64,000 nucleotides of DNA from Cristatella mucedo (lineage: Eukaryota; Bryozoa; Phylactolaemata; Cristatellidae), in contig WPIO01000009.1 in assembly GCA_009760855.2 (NCBI GenBank), positions 6,859,001 through 6,923,000 on the forward strand, in the 5' to 3' direction. The notes below the pieces were generated by a model, which worked only from the letters and a program-made list of their open reading frames with translations, made no database searches and was not told the origin of the DNA. Positions 33,221 through 45,378 of the stretch are shown here, one piece after another. The position numbers and the translations under genes are program-made. The number at the start of each line of letters is the position of its first letter. Position 1 is the stretch's first letter.

Positions 33221-35539
33221 CCTTGCATGTTATACATAATAAACAATGGCGTAGATATGTTTATTCAGGTAATGCATCTAGCTAAAAAATAAACAACTCC
33301 AAGATAATTACTCAAACGGAGTGTTTACAATTGGTAGTGCACGTTCGCTTCAATATATCATCACGTGAATGCCAAATGGCGTTTCTCTTATGTAAACAAT
33401 TCCAATGAAAATTACTGTTAGACGATCTTGAACGACATTAAGTTGATGGTATATCAGGAAATATTTAGAAAAATAAAATATCCAAATATATCCTAGATCA
33501 AGTATTTAATATTAAAATCAAATACTTGGAAGAAGAGAGTGGTGATCCCAGCTAAGAAATAGGCTAGAAGCGCTTGCTCTCATATTTGGGAAGTCGGGAC
33601 TGCTAGAGGTTGAGAGTGAGATAATTTTTGAAGAGAAGATATTTAATTTAACGCGTTACGTTGCAGGAGTCCTAATACTCCTGCAGTACTGGATTGCCAC
33701 AGTTCTACCAAAGGTGAGAATTGGTGTGTTAAAAGTAGCCTGCAGGTTGAATCGAGTCATGGCATTCTGGATGAACAATGAAGCCGAGAGCCCTACCCGC
33801 AAGACCAATGTTTTGACATATGGCGGAGACAACCATTCAAAGACCTTGCGATGAATCTCATTCGGCGCATAAGCACTCAGTTCCTCGACTGGCAGCACGA
33901 AATGATTGGTCAAGGGAATGCCGACATGGAATATACACGTTTTTATTTGGCACCATGCAGGTATAATTTGATGGAAAAGAACTAACTTTACGGGTGATGG
34001 CAGGGTTTTCGTGCCTCAAGGCAAGCAGAGAAACTTTGTCGCAGTAAAAGTGGACAGTCTTTGACATTGAGTAGTGTATCACCGGAACCGGAAGAAAATC
34101 TGGCCAAAAAAAGATCACGCGTGCAGAACGAGCTCAGAGTTGGCACTGAAAATTATAGCGTCAAAGGATTTCAGGCTATGCATGGCTGTTCAATCGATGG
34201 GGATGCAACCTACGCTTGCCGTTGCCAGGGCACTCTCTGCATTGTTTCGAGGAATAATTGAAACAAGATGTTCTCATTTGAATAGTTTTCTCTGATTTAG
34301 TTATTCTTAAAGTGGCCACACGAACTGTTAATTGATACATTTATACGCCATCAGTTGAAAAAAATTTAGACGCGAAAGGGTAGTCCCGCTACGTTCGGTG
34401 GTGAGGTTTCTATTGACGAATAACCACATCATATGCAATGTCTTCCAGAACTTCTTGTAGCAAGCTACTAAAGGCCCACACTATCACGGCGATTCAAATA
34501 TAAAATCCAAATGGCATCATTTCATAACACTGTATTTGTTACATTAACATTAACGCTTGTGCCCACCATAAGTTAACCTCGGAGTACAGCAATGGGGCTG
34601 CATCCTAGTTCGAATATTTAGGGAGGCTGGCTTACTGGGCCGGGCCATTAGTTGCTATCGCATGAGAACAAGCAGGCACAATCTCATGAAATTTGGTGAG
34701 TGCGCTTGAACACCATCCTATGTAATATGGAATAAAAAATGCAGTTTCTCAAAGATCGTCGAGCCTATCGTCGAAATGGCAGCCGTATCCCAGTGCACGG
34801 ATGTATATCGCAGCTATTCGTACGACCCGGACCACCGAGCATAAAAGCTAGGGAGAGCACGCGTAGCACAGCCTTCTAGTCTAAAGTCATCCGGTCTTGC
34901 AGGCTGCATTTCGAGTCGTCAGCTTCAGCGGGACTTGCACGGACGCAAGGACGCACGGACGCACATGTACACGCACGCACAACACATGCATTCACGAACT
35001 ACTCGCGGTCTTTTTCGTGCAGCATATCTATTTCGTCTCAGCTCGGCTCAAAGTATTGACGCGCGTTTCGCTGGGTCTCACGAAGGCACCACGGCTAGTG
35101 CTCGCTTCCTCTCCTTTGCTCCGTCCTAGTGTTCGCTTTGCTTCGCATTTGCTTACACCTCGTTCGTCGTCGCTGCGGTTCGCCCCGCGAAGGCTCGACG
35201 ATGCGCGACTCGCTGTAGTCAGTGGCTAATTGAGACGTAACCAGCGAAAGCATTAGCGCATTGTCGGTAGGGTGGATAGGGCAGAAGCTGAGTTCACGTT
35301 GCAAAATTGATACTTTGCATTCTGATTGAACGGGAGCGGGAGCTTGAGTGGATGTGATCCTCACTCATCGGATAATGCCAAAAAGTATTTCATGTCCGCC
35401 GCTGCCAGCTCAATTCCCCTGCTTGTCGAGCGCACGAAACGCTGACTGAAACGCCTGAGCGACACCCTCCTCAGTCGTAACCGATAGGAACCGAAAGAGC
35501 AAGACAGTGCTAGGCTGTTATGCACCCCCCCCCGATAAC
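33221..35539. other. Glycosyltransferase intron, no repeat recognised
   Basis: ORFs at 33656-33913 and 33858-34118 (minus) show no known domain. The missing glycosyltransferase exon may lie here or in 36.5-41.2 kb. An ACGGACGCA-type short repeat is at 34938-34980. Confidence 0.4.
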
Positions 35540-35645
35540 TAAGTGAGTAGTGCACTCAAAGCCGGAGTTGAGTCAGGAGGGCAGCCAAAGAAGTGAGTAG
35601 CGTTGAAGTAGCAGCTCAGAACGGTTGGAAAGGAAGTGACAGAGT
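35540..35645 (-). mobile_element. Family B LINE fragment
   Basis: Short match to the GTAGCAGCTCAGAACGGTTG part of the family B end. Confidence 0.5.
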
Positions 35646-36019
35646 CGGAACGCCGGAGCTGCCGCCGTAATTCCAGCCCCGCCTGCAACTGGACAAGTGG
35701 GCTGAGCTGAGGTAAGGGATTGTCAGATTCAGCCCTACCACGACTAGCCGGGGCGGTCTGGCCGATCGCGGGGTGACGGCTATGTGCTTACCGGCTATCC
35801 GGGATGGTCTGCCGCCTGCTCCGCTCTCGTATCTCTTACTCTCACTCTCTCTACTAAGTTTTGGCATTAAATTACGATACCCATCTGGTGCATCGAGTTA
35901 TCCAGATGACCAATTCCCAACAGCTTCTCACATTTAAGAGTAAGGTGCACTTGTGGGCTACGGGACAGTATTTAAAGCGTGTAAGAGTACATTTAATGAG
36001 AGGGCAAATGTAATGAGTC

Positions 36020-36515
36020 TTTTCTTTCTTTCTTTCTTTTCCCCAGCAAATATACGTAGCAGATCGACTCCCCTCACCAGGCTAGGAATCGTACCACCCG
36101 CTTTTCTGAATCTAACAGTGTGGCTACACCTTGTACACACTCAAATACTTTGGACTCCAAGCCTTTAGTTCCTGTGCTCCCAAAGCCTGGAACCATCTTC
36201 CATCTGGCGTCACGGCATTCCCTGACTGGGAAATTTAAAAAGAAGTTGAAACCGTATACATTTATCACAGCATTTAGTGGGTTCATGTTATACGTTCTTT
36301 GTGTGTTTATTTCGTGCTGCGACTGCGCATGCTGCTACTAACCATACTTGCATGCTGACATGGCTCATTTAACCTCTAACCGCGTTGTGCTTGTTGTCAT
36401 TGAGCATGTTACCACTAAATCTTCGATCATGCTTCCGTTGCAGCATATGTAAACTGCCTGAAAAGAGATAAAGTTCTCCCAGGGTGCTATACAAATGTTT
36501 TGTTATTATTATTAT
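36020..36515 (+). mobile_element. Family A LINE 3' end
   Basis: C-terminal coding end, GCATG-rich 3' UTR, stem-loop and ATT tail. Confidence 0.75.
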
Positions 36516-37185
36516 TTCGATTGAGGTCTAAGTAATGCGACAACGTCACGTGACATCTAGTTTAAACCAGCTCGTTGACTGAAACGCGGTCCAGCCAATG
36601 AAGACAGATCCCCTGCATCGATGCACAGAGCGACATTCGACGGCATCAATGAGCCCCGGACCCGGCGTTGATAAACTACCAGGCTTAGCGTCAGCGAGCG
36701 GCAGTTGAAACACTGAGGCTACCGGGTGGTGATGAAATGACCGAGCCAGCCGTTTGTAAAGTCGGGCGACACAGCACTGCCGCTGGGCAGCTGGTGACCG
36801 GATGGAGCCAGTCATTGTGACAGTCTTTGGCAGCTTCGACTGAGTATCAGGTGAGATGGCTACTGGGGGCGTTTGGACTTAGGCTGCTAGAGAACTCAGA
36901 GTGTGAAAAAGGTGCTGCCGGGAAGGGCTGCCTCCATGCCAGAGCGAACGAACGCCCTGCGTCGTTGCTGCGAAATAATTCACAGAAGCAAACAAAAACG
37001 GCGAGACATAGGCACTTGCCTTTCCGGATTTTCTTCGTTTCCTTTGTCTGTCCCATGTTTGATCATTTTGTATTTGGACAGCTCGAGTGAATAGCGCTCG
37101 ATCCGGAAGCCTCCTTGAGTTATCCTGCAAATGAATACTCCTCATAAAGCTTGTGAGCGTAGCTACGGCACGATCAGAAGAAGCT
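36516..37185. other. Glycosyltransferase intron, nothing recognised
   Basis: ORFs 36546-36815 and 36827-37090 have no domain. Confidence 0.4.
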
Positions 37186-37189
37186 AGGC

Positions 37190-37352
37190 TGTTTGCCCCT
37201 GGGTCTCTGACTAGGGGTGGGATAGTCGCACTTCACGACCAGTGCATGGGTTAGAGTCCTGCAGCCGGCAATCCTTAATTGCCTGCAACAAATGGGGTGA
37301 CGGCAGCAAAGGCTCTCCTGTCGAAATATCGACAAGGCTCTTGGATTATCTA
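37190..37352 (+). mobile_element. SINE1 copy, degenerate
   Basis: Diverged box A/B head (GGGTTAGAGTCC) and body with GGTGACGGCAGCAAAGGCTC. Confidence 0.55.
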
Positions 37353-37409
37353 ACTTCAGTCTTTCACTCTACTGTTGTGCTACATGGTTAACAGAATTGA
37401 CCTAGTTGG

Positions 37410-37590
37410 TGAGTGGTAATGGCTCACTAGGTAAAGGTGGTTGCTTTTCACGACCTTGGCCCCGAGGTCGTGGGTTCGAATCCTGCGGTGGGGATCCTTT
37501 ATCGCCACTGCAAGCGGTGGTGATAGTTGCAAAGGCTCTTCTATCGCTGTAAAAGAAGTGGCTGTTGAATCATCTAGTATTTATTTATTT
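37410..37590 (+). mobile_element. SINE1 copy
   Basis: Well kept: box A TGGCTCACTAGG, box B GGTTCGAATCC, body and (TATT)n end. Confidence 0.85.
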
Positions 37591-37734
37591 AGTCAAAGGC
37601 CATATGGGTGCGTTATTGTAAATAAAATGGTCCGGATTTATGTAACTTTTTATTTGCTGGTTCTTCTAAATGTGCAATACAACTATTGCATTTAGAGCAA
37701 AAGAAGAACCAGTGGAAATTTTACTTCTTTTTAA

Positions 37735-38040
37735 ACGTCGTCAAATTAACCGTTACGGATTTCCAGACTCTGGGAGCATACGAGCTGAAGTTATGGTCTC
37801 CAAAAAATTTCAGGTTGACTAGGAATACAGTTAAGTGACGCGATTCAGGAGAGCTGGTGGTACGATGCAAGCCTGTCGAGGAAGCATTGTCCACAGGTTA
37901 GCCGGCGCAATAGAATAAAAAGACCCAAGGGTAAGGGAATAAACCTTAAAGTCGAAACCCTAATTGTTAGGGACCAAGTCAAAGTGAGGTAATTTATCGT
38001 ATTAGCACTGTTCAGGATAGCAAGACAAGCTGCAAATATG
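37735..38040 (-). mobile_element. Family A LINE C-terminal fragment
   Basis: Decayed match to the GGGAGCATACGA...GGTCTCCAAA segment and beyond. Confidence 0.6.
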
Positions 38041-38143
38041 TGCACCACCTGTAAGCCTCCTATTAGACCACTAAAAGACTTCGAATAGTGATTTACAGTA
38101 GTATAGTCGGGACTTAACATATAGCTTGGATGTGGTATGCACA

Positions 38144-38211
<68 letters not shown>

Positions 38212-38231
38212 GACACGCACACATGCAAACA

Positions 38232-38263
<32 letters not shown>
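38144..38263. repeat. (CA)n microsatellite
   Basis: About 120 bp of AC repeats with few interruptions, followed by a short AT run. Confidence 0.97.
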
Positions 38264-38274
38264 TAAATATATAT

Positions 38275-39500
38275 ATATCTCCGTCTGTGACTCTGCAATG
38301 CCACAAAGACTATGTGGGTGTTAGGCAGGAAAGTTGTGCACAGCCCAAGCAAAGCCTAAGAAGCTTTTTGTATGCATCCGGTAGCCAACAGACTTACGAC
38401 TCACGCAATAGAAAAAAAGAAAGCCAAAGCCATAGCCGATTCAGAAGAGCAGTTTAGGTTGAAGAGCAATTTGAGTAGGCTGGAAGTAGCAGCCCAGGAC
38501 GGCTGGAAAGAGTGTGCCGTAGTCGGCAGCAGGGAAGTAGTTGTCGTTGCGTAAGAATCATGGAGGTTAGTTCCACAGTCTTGGACATGCTGAGCAAAAT
38601 CATCTGTCACCAACGATCTTTTAGCAAAGGAATAGAACAGCTAAGTTATTGTCCATACGGGACCCGAGGGCACTAGGAGACTGGAACTGGTGCAGCAGTT
38701 CAGCTAGGTATGAAAGTGCCAAGCCTCGGTGGGTCTTGTAGGTCAGCGTAAGAACTTTGTTCTGTATCCATTGAACAACCGGCAGCCATCCAAGCTCTTT
38801 TAGCAAAGGTGACACATTGTGGCAAATGTGGGAAATACAAACTAGCCCTACAGCCATATTCATCACCAACTGCATTAGCCTAGTGGGGTTTTTTGAAGCC
38901 CAACCAAAAGGGAATTAAAATAATCTAGCCAAGACCAAACCAAGGAGCTAGTGTTAAATTATTTGCAAGCTACCGTGTAAGAAAGTTTTTAATCTTTGAT
39001 GTTGATCGGACATGATGATTGGCAGTGGAAGCAGTCTTTTTAACGCAGCTTTCAGAACTTAGGCAGCAGTCGAAGACGACACCTAAATACCGAGCGCATG
39101 CTGATGTTCACACTGGTAGCATCACCTTTTAAAAGAGCAAATATTATTATATATAAATGGAGGACAGCAAGGTACCTAGGACGGACCCTAAAAGGACTCC
39201 ACAGGAAAATGGTGTGCTGGTCGAGACCTGACCCCCACAGGAAACAGATCGAACACGATCAGACAAGGAAGATTTGAACCTCGCCGATGCCTCGTCTACC
39301 TGACCGATCGCTGCCCTCGTTCTTACAAGTAGGATATCGGGATCAATAGTTTCGAAGGCCACTGATAGATCTAACAACGCTAGGGCAGCTACATTCCCGT
39401 CATTGTTGCTGCATCGGATGTCGTTCAGTGGAGCGCTGTCGCTTGGTGTCATTAACTAGGCAAGCCCGAATTTTTCAACGGTTCTTCTGACTGCCTGGCT
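38275..39500 (-). mobile_element. Family B LINE, RT to 3' end
   Basis: RT motif A (NVAALALLDLSVAFETIDPD) and GVLLGSVLGTLL near 39160-39420, C-terminal part LGWLPVVQWIQNKVLTLTYK, and the tail starting with GACGGAGATA at the CA array. Frames are broken in several places. Confidence 0.8.
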
Positions 39501-39765
39501 GTTACAACCCGAATAACGCCAGTTTCCCACTACCTTTATGTTGGTTTTGTTGTCATTCAATTAGAAAGCACTTGGTACCGGTAAAGTTCATCGTACGAAT
39601 GTCAGCTCTGTATGTTGCAAGTTAGGTAATATGACTTAATTGACGCTACTTATTGGAAAGCCCGAGGGATCAAATCGCCACTACAGCCCCGTGTCATCTG
39701 CATAAAAATGAAAGGATAGATTTGCTTGATATTAAATTGACAAGATCGGAATTATAAACTCGGAA
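39500..39765 (-). mobile_element. LINE RT fragment
   Basis: Minus-strand HFYADD-like segment at about 39693-39711 and a following decayed part. Confidence 0.5.
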
Positions 39766-40084
39766 ACCGCGGACTGTCATAGATCGCTAGAGTACCCACA
39801 CTTTAAGGCTACCCGGATGAGAGTTGCACGTTGACATGTTAGCTCTAAACTCTCTGGCTGAGATATAACGTATAAATTTGCCGTGCAGTTCGAGTGATGC
39901 CCGAAACTTGACAATAAGCATTCGAGAAGAGCTTGGTCAATGCTCCCGAGAATGTCGATATTCACTCATATAGTATTCCAACATTTTATTAGCATTCCAA
40001 GAGCTCAATAATTTAACTTATGATGAAATGAAATGAAAGCGAGCATGCCAACTGTCTACAAACTTGCACAAAGTGGCAGGTAAA

Positions 40085-40262
40085 CAGATCGCTGGGTCTT
40101 TGCTCAAGGGTAAGACGCTAGCATTTCACAACTCAAGTAATATGTTATTCAAGTCCTGCTGCGGGCTATCCTTTATTTCTTACTGCCAGCGGTGGTGATG
40201 GCCTTTCCGTTAAGGCTCTTCAGCCGTTACATAAATGAAGGTGTTAAATCAGCTTGCAGTTT
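40085..40262 (+). mobile_element. SINE1 copy, degenerate
   Basis: Body CTGCCAGCGGTGGTGATGGC and GGCTCTTC end are clear; box B is TTCAAGTCC. Confidence 0.6.
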
Positions 40263-40448
40263 CATCCATTTAAATTAAGCTCTACATTAACGGTTGGTCA
40301 AGTGACTAGTGATTCGTGCGAGAAATATGTTACACGTGGGTAGCCATCATCTGACCATGTGATAGTTTATTTTACTGTATTAAGATGAGCTGGTCGCATG
40401 CAAAGATGACTGCTCTTGCGTAAAAAGGTAGGCATAAGTCGCTGTAAG

Positions 40449-40498
<50 letters not shown>

Positions 40499-40582
40499 CC
40501 GCTATAATAAATACATTATATATATATATATATAATACATCTATGATATATATATTTATATATATATATATATATATATGTG
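40449..40582. repeat. (AT)n arrays
   Basis: Three adjacent AT arrays with short spacers. Confidence 0.95.
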
Positions 40583-40899
40583 TCTATCTAATATATAGAA
40601 TCAGAGATAAAAATGTGAAACCCGGAACCTCGGCAAAGTCGGAAACAATAAAAATAATGCCCCCTACCCCCACCAACGCAGACTCAAAGTTTTAAATCGT
40701 GTTTTGCTCGGTGTCGTTATCTGTTAATGATAGGGCTCCCAGTCTCACACAGAAAGTATTTCAAGAACTCAGAAACCGGTTTTTATAATGCAAGTAATGC
40801 TCAGGGGTTACTAATTTTGTCAAGACAAGGACAATGCAGAATGTAGATCATTCAATCCTTACCCTGCGTTACCTATAATTAACACTTACACCTCTCGCA

Positions 40900-41110
40900 C
40901 TTCCTTGAACCAACCACTACCATGAACAATGACTCAGATCGTTTTGCTGTGCTTCAAACCGACCTCAAATCTTTTGGTGACCGAGTATGCAGCTCACACG
41001 GTCCCAAAGCCTGGAATTCACTACTAACTGACATCAAGACGTACCCTGGCTCCGCGACATTCATGCACGGAGTGAAAAACTTCCCTCTCTGCATCTGAAA
41101 ATTGCCAAGA
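40900..41110 (+). mobile_element. Family A LINE C-terminal fragment
   Basis: Contains ACCTCAAATCTTTTGGTGAC and CCCAAAGCCTGGAATTC, the NLKSFGD and PKAWNS segments. Confidence 0.6.
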
Positions 41111-41273
41111 AAAAGATTTAGGGAGCCACAAAACACGCTTTGGTATTAGCGGATGACATTATCAAGCCAAGAAGTGTCAACTCATAGCAGAACTGAATTC
41201 AGGCAATGGACAGCTGTTTGCAGTTCCGGGAGTTTCTCCGTGTCATACTAATGACAGGCCGTTAGAAGCATAC

Positions 41274-41396
41274 CTGTAAGCCATATCATCGTCTTCACCT
41301 CCCCAACCAAAGTAAAGCGTGCTAAATCCGTTGACCTTCTCAAATGCATCTTTCGTGACTGAGAGAGCTCCACCGACTATGGATGCATACGGTAGC
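41274..41396 (-). CDS. B4GALT: Beta-1,4-GalNAc/galactosyltransferase exon 4: WGGEDDD
   Basis: The exon reads LPYASIVGGALSVTKDAFEK, then VNGFSTLYFGWGGEDDDMAY. It contains the GT7 hallmark GWGGEDDD, which binds acceptor GlcNAc and supplies the catalytic acid residue. In LPYASIVGG the residue aligned with Tyr289 of bovine/human B4GALT1 (LPYVQYFGG) is Ile. This change is known to shift donor use towards UDP-GalNAc and is the usual state in invertebrate enzymes. The acceptor is CTTGCAG before 41396 and the donor GTATGC after 41274. It is 123 nt, phase 2 in and out. Confidence 0.93.
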
Positions 41397-42288
41397 CTGC
41401 AAGGCAGGAGGAAGAGTGTGCTGGCATTGCAGCTTCACCCAACCTATGCTTCAGCCGAATTCGCCGAGCTTCTGCATCAGAGCGCGGGCGCCTGCAGAAA
41501 AAACATGGCATCTCAGTCCCTTGAAGATCAAATAACCATTATAAATTCGGATACCGAAGGTTAGTTAAACGCAAAGGATACCACCACATACAAGTACTAG
41601 CCTTTTTACAAAATCACGTGCATAACATGTGCTGCCATATTGAGCACGCATACAGGCTCGTTCGTGTGTTTTTAGTATTACACCACAGTATCAATATGTA
41701 CCTGTCTTACATAAATCTCGTAGATTATAATTCTGCGAAAGGATAGATAGAAATGATCAAGATCAAAAGGCAATTTGTGTGATGGAAGCAGTTAACACGA
41801 TCGACGGGAAAAGATACCTTTCGAATGAGCTAAAATGATTCTCTGGGGCTTGGCAACCAATACATTTAGGCGAGACCGCTCCGCCAAGCTGCAGGGCTGA
41901 ATTATATCGTGCAAAAGGATCAATACGTTGACGGCTCTTAAAGCAGTTGCACCAAAGATGGCTGACTAAAATAAATGCACTCGAGTAAGCATTCTCGCAC
42001 GTATAAAATAAGTCGTGCTAAGCGGCATGCCGAGTTCGTCTCCACCGGATGACTTGGCGGCAGCCATCAAAGGTACCGGTTAAACTACAATTATGCGAAT
42101 GCAAATTAAAAAAAAATGAGTAATTACGGATGGTCTAACTACCAAGCCTGTAGCAGCAGACGGGAATTGCACACTGAGGGCCTCAGCCATTGCAGCTAGC
42201 TCAAGATATGCGACCTGCAACATTATTGCATGAAATCCCACCGTCACTAGAAGGGAAGTGACGTCACAATGTAGCAGCCTTAGCTTAC
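41397..42288 (-). other. Glycosyltransferase intron between DVD and WGGEDDD exons
   Basis: 892 bp with no repeat recognised; GTAAGC donor and CTTGCAG acceptor. Confidence 0.7.
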
Positions 42289-42476
42289 TTATAGTCGAAT
42301 TTATCAATGGCCGCAGAGAAATGATGAAAACTGTGAGGACATCCGTAGAGATTGTTGTCGTTAAGAGGAATGAGATCGACGTCATGAAATATAAAACAGT
42401 CGTAGTTTCCCAGGCGTGACGAGACTAGTGCCCCGATGTTCATCAGGAGACCCTTGTTGAAAGTTTCGTTGTCTGC
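42289..42476 (-). CDS. B4GALT: Beta-1,4-GalNAc/galactosyltransferase exon 3: DVD motif
   Basis: The exon reads ADNETFNKGLLMNIGALV, then CFIFHDVDLIPLNDNNLYGC and AAIDKFDYK. It matches QxxxxxFNRAKLLNVGxxEA and DCFIFHDVDLxPxNDxNLYxC. The aspartates of DVD are the metal-binding residues of the GT-A fold. The acceptor is TTTGTAG before 42476 and the donor GTAAGC after 42289. It is 188 nt, phase 0 in and phase 2 out. The join with exon 2 reads INQ|ADNETFNK, exactly as the family requires. A stop follows the donor, so the real exon is hidden in short open frames. Confidence 0.93.
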
Positions 42477-43857
42477 CTACAAATTGCAGCACGTAGTACA
42501 TTTACATCGGTCGCGACTTCTCGGCGAACCTCAATCTGCTGCTTTTCGGCGGCCGAGCTTCGCTGACGAGAGGTACTTGCTATTAACAGACAACAACGGG
42601 CGAAGCTTGATTCAGCATCTGTGTCGTGAAATGCAGGACGCCTAAGTGTAACAACACTGAAAGGGAGAACAGTATGCACGTTGGAAGAATAGAGAGTGTG
42701 GGAAAAGAGCTAAGAATCTTAATTCCGCATAGATTCTTATTTTCAACTTTCGCCGATGTGTTTTCATTCTGCCTTTGCTATAGAATATTTTTTATTTGAA
42801 AATTTTCGGATTTTACGTAAACTGCTTCCCCTCTCTGCTTATGAATCTCTTCCATAGTGTTGCTTCACTGCGAAACTTTTTGCACCGTTCGAAACTATAT
42901 CTTTCCCTAGCACGCCATCTTGCCTGCTTATGTTTTGAAGAACCATGGTTTCAATTATATGTAGTAGTTATTTGTCAACCAAAGCCAAAATGAATGAAAA
43001 AATGCAAGAGTATTATACAGTGCATGAGAAATAGAGAGTATCATCGAAGAAGTAAACCGTAACTTTGTAAATAGTCTGTGGAACGGCGAAGAATAAGCCA
43101 CCCTTAGGAGTCGCTGTGGTGACGGATTTTAAGCAGGCTCGCTGTGACGGCAACAGTGCCATTTCAGAGTTTTCTTGCCACAAGGTGAGCCGATTGGCTC
43201 CACATTACTACTTAATAACTGTTTGTACTCTCTTGACAGTCCAAACAGTACAAAGGTAACGTGTGAGCTTAGGAGTCTTCCGATTATGGCAAGCATCGCG
43301 ATGGCCACGTAAAATACACCGCCTATTCCATATTGACTTATTTCTATTCTATCCGAAAGAATCACGCATTAGATCCAGAGTGCACTGCTATAATGCGACG
43401 TGGTGACAGTGGAAGTAGTTTTAAACGCCTCAATAACGACGGAGTGACGGCAAGGCTGTGCATAGAAACCTGCTTATGACATCCCACGGCGGCCGATCGA
43501 TGCGACGGTCCGATGCGACGAGCTGTACTATCTTAGGATTGCTTAGAAACTAGCTATTGGAGAGAGGCGTAAAAAGGCTGACATAGCACGACCAGGAGAA
43601 TAGCCACTACTCGGTAGCAGCACATCTCGTTCGAACCGGTGAGGTTTGCCCTTGGAGGACCACGACGGAATGGGCTGGGTTTGATCGTCGGTTGTTCTGA
43701 AATCAACCGCAGGGAAATAAATGTCTGCTGAGTTTGCTTTAAATGGCAGAGGATGAGGCTGGCAATGGAGTCCGTGGAAAAAGGAAACGAGAGGACGCAG
43801 TGTTCTTTGTCCAGGCGAGCTGAGCACTGTCAAGAGACCCGGTTTACAACGCAGGAG

Positions 43858-43958
43858 ATCCAGCAGTAGAAGCAGTAGCAGTAGAAGCAGTAGCAGCCAG
43901 CAGTAGAAGCAGTAGAAGCAGTAGCAGTAGAAGCAGCAGCAGCCAGCAGCAGCAGCAT
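43858..43958. repeat. GCAGTAGAA-type minisatellite
   Basis: Imperfect units mixing GCAGTAGAA, GCAGTA and CCAGCA. Confidence 0.9.
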
Positions 43959-44129
43959 TAGAAGCCGCAGGCCGGGTTCGCATCTCTGCCAAAGTCATAC
44001 GCCCCAGTGACAAGTAATGGCTTTGATAGCCGCTCCTGGAAATACGAGCTGTAGCGCGACCTTTCATTCATACAGAACTAGTGGTCTTCCGGGTCCGGTA
44101 AATCTTGCGATAGAACCGTGAAATGCTTC

Positions 44130-44130
44130 A

Positions 44131-44182
<52 letters not shown>

Positions 44183-44222
44183 CGTGCGTGTGCGTGTGCG
44201 TGCGCGAGCGTTTGTGTGTGTA
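44130..44222. repeat. Compound (AT)n(GTAT)n(GT)n microsatellite
   Basis: Three short motifs in succession at the 3' end of a family B LINE. Confidence 0.93.
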
Positions 44223-45375
44223 ATGTTTCTCCTTCTGTAACTCTGCAAAGCCCCAAAGTATAAGTGGGTGTTACGCAGGAGCGTTTTCTATAGCTCACGC
44301 AATGCCTAAGCGGTTCTTGGCATGCATTCCGCAACCAACAGACTTCATCTCATGCAACAAAAAGAAAGTAAGCAAAGCTGTGTTAGAAAGGCAATTGAGG
44401 TGATTAGCATGGAAGTAGTAGCTCAGAACGTCTGGAATAGAGGTATTACAGTCGGCTGTAGCAGAGTATGTGTCGTTGCCCAATACATATGTAAGTGAGT
44501 TTTTCAGTCTATAACATTATGAGCAGAAGCTTCTTTCGCCAACGGTATTTAAGGAGAGAAACGAATAACATATTTCCAATAGAGGACCCGAGAGCATGAA
44601 GGGACTGAAACCGGTACAGCAGCTGAGCTTGGCAGAAAGCAGCCAAGCCGTGACGGCCTTGTGGGTCAGCGTAGGAACTTAACTCTGTATCCGTCGATCC
44701 ACCGGAAGCCATCGAAGCTCCTGCAACCAATGAGATACATGGCTGCGCGTTTAGGATTTGTTAGTAGCTTTGCAGTCACATTTATCACCAGCTGCAGTGG
44801 CTTAGTGTTTTTTTTGGTAACCCAGCCAAAATGGAATTGCAATAATCTAGCCGAGACCGAACCGAGGAGCTTTTCAAATTTTTTGAAAGCGGAGTGAAGA
44901 AAGTCTTTAATCTTCGATGGGGATCGAACGTGACGGCTAGCTGTGGAAGCAGTCTTCTAAATAAAAATTAGACAGTTTAGGTAGTTGTAATAGACAAGAC
45001 CTAAATTCTGAGCACACGGTGACGTTCTCACAATAGCAGCACCTATTAGAAGAGTAAAGTCTTCTAGACCAGCCACACGCTTGAGGTGAGCAGTTCCGTT
45101 TTATTGCCATTGAGTTTCAGAGAATATTTCGACGTCCGAAATATAATGTCTGCAATGCAAGCATTCAATTTATGAGTCGTAGCAGCAGATTCAGACGGTT
45201 TAAATGAGAAATACAGCGGAGTGTAGGCAGCATGCAAGTGATAGCCGATTCAAATCTACTATACTCGAATCACATGTTCAAGATGTTTAGTGTAAATAGA
45301 GAACAGCAAGGGACATTGGACAGACCCTACTAAGACTCCACATGTGACTGCTCTGGTAGATGAGACTTGTCTCAA
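44223..45375 (-). mobile_element. Family B LINE, RT to 3' end
   Basis: Starts with SSTRAVTCGVLVGSVQCPLL (RT motif B region), passes a decayed palm and thumb, and ends in the family B tail. Confidence 0.75.
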
Positions 45376-45378
45376 TAC

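Noticed and set aside
33988-34107. Candidate for the missing glycosyltransferase exon (open in the right phases, acceptor-like TTTTTTTGGCCAG, donor GTAAAG)
   Set aside because: The phases fit, but the peptide lacks the RYxMxxH and NPxR pattern in the required frame; a chance open stretch is more likely.
38144-38263. Regularly repeated array considered as CRISPR-like
   Set aside because: Plain CA microsatellite without spacers, in a eukaryotic context.
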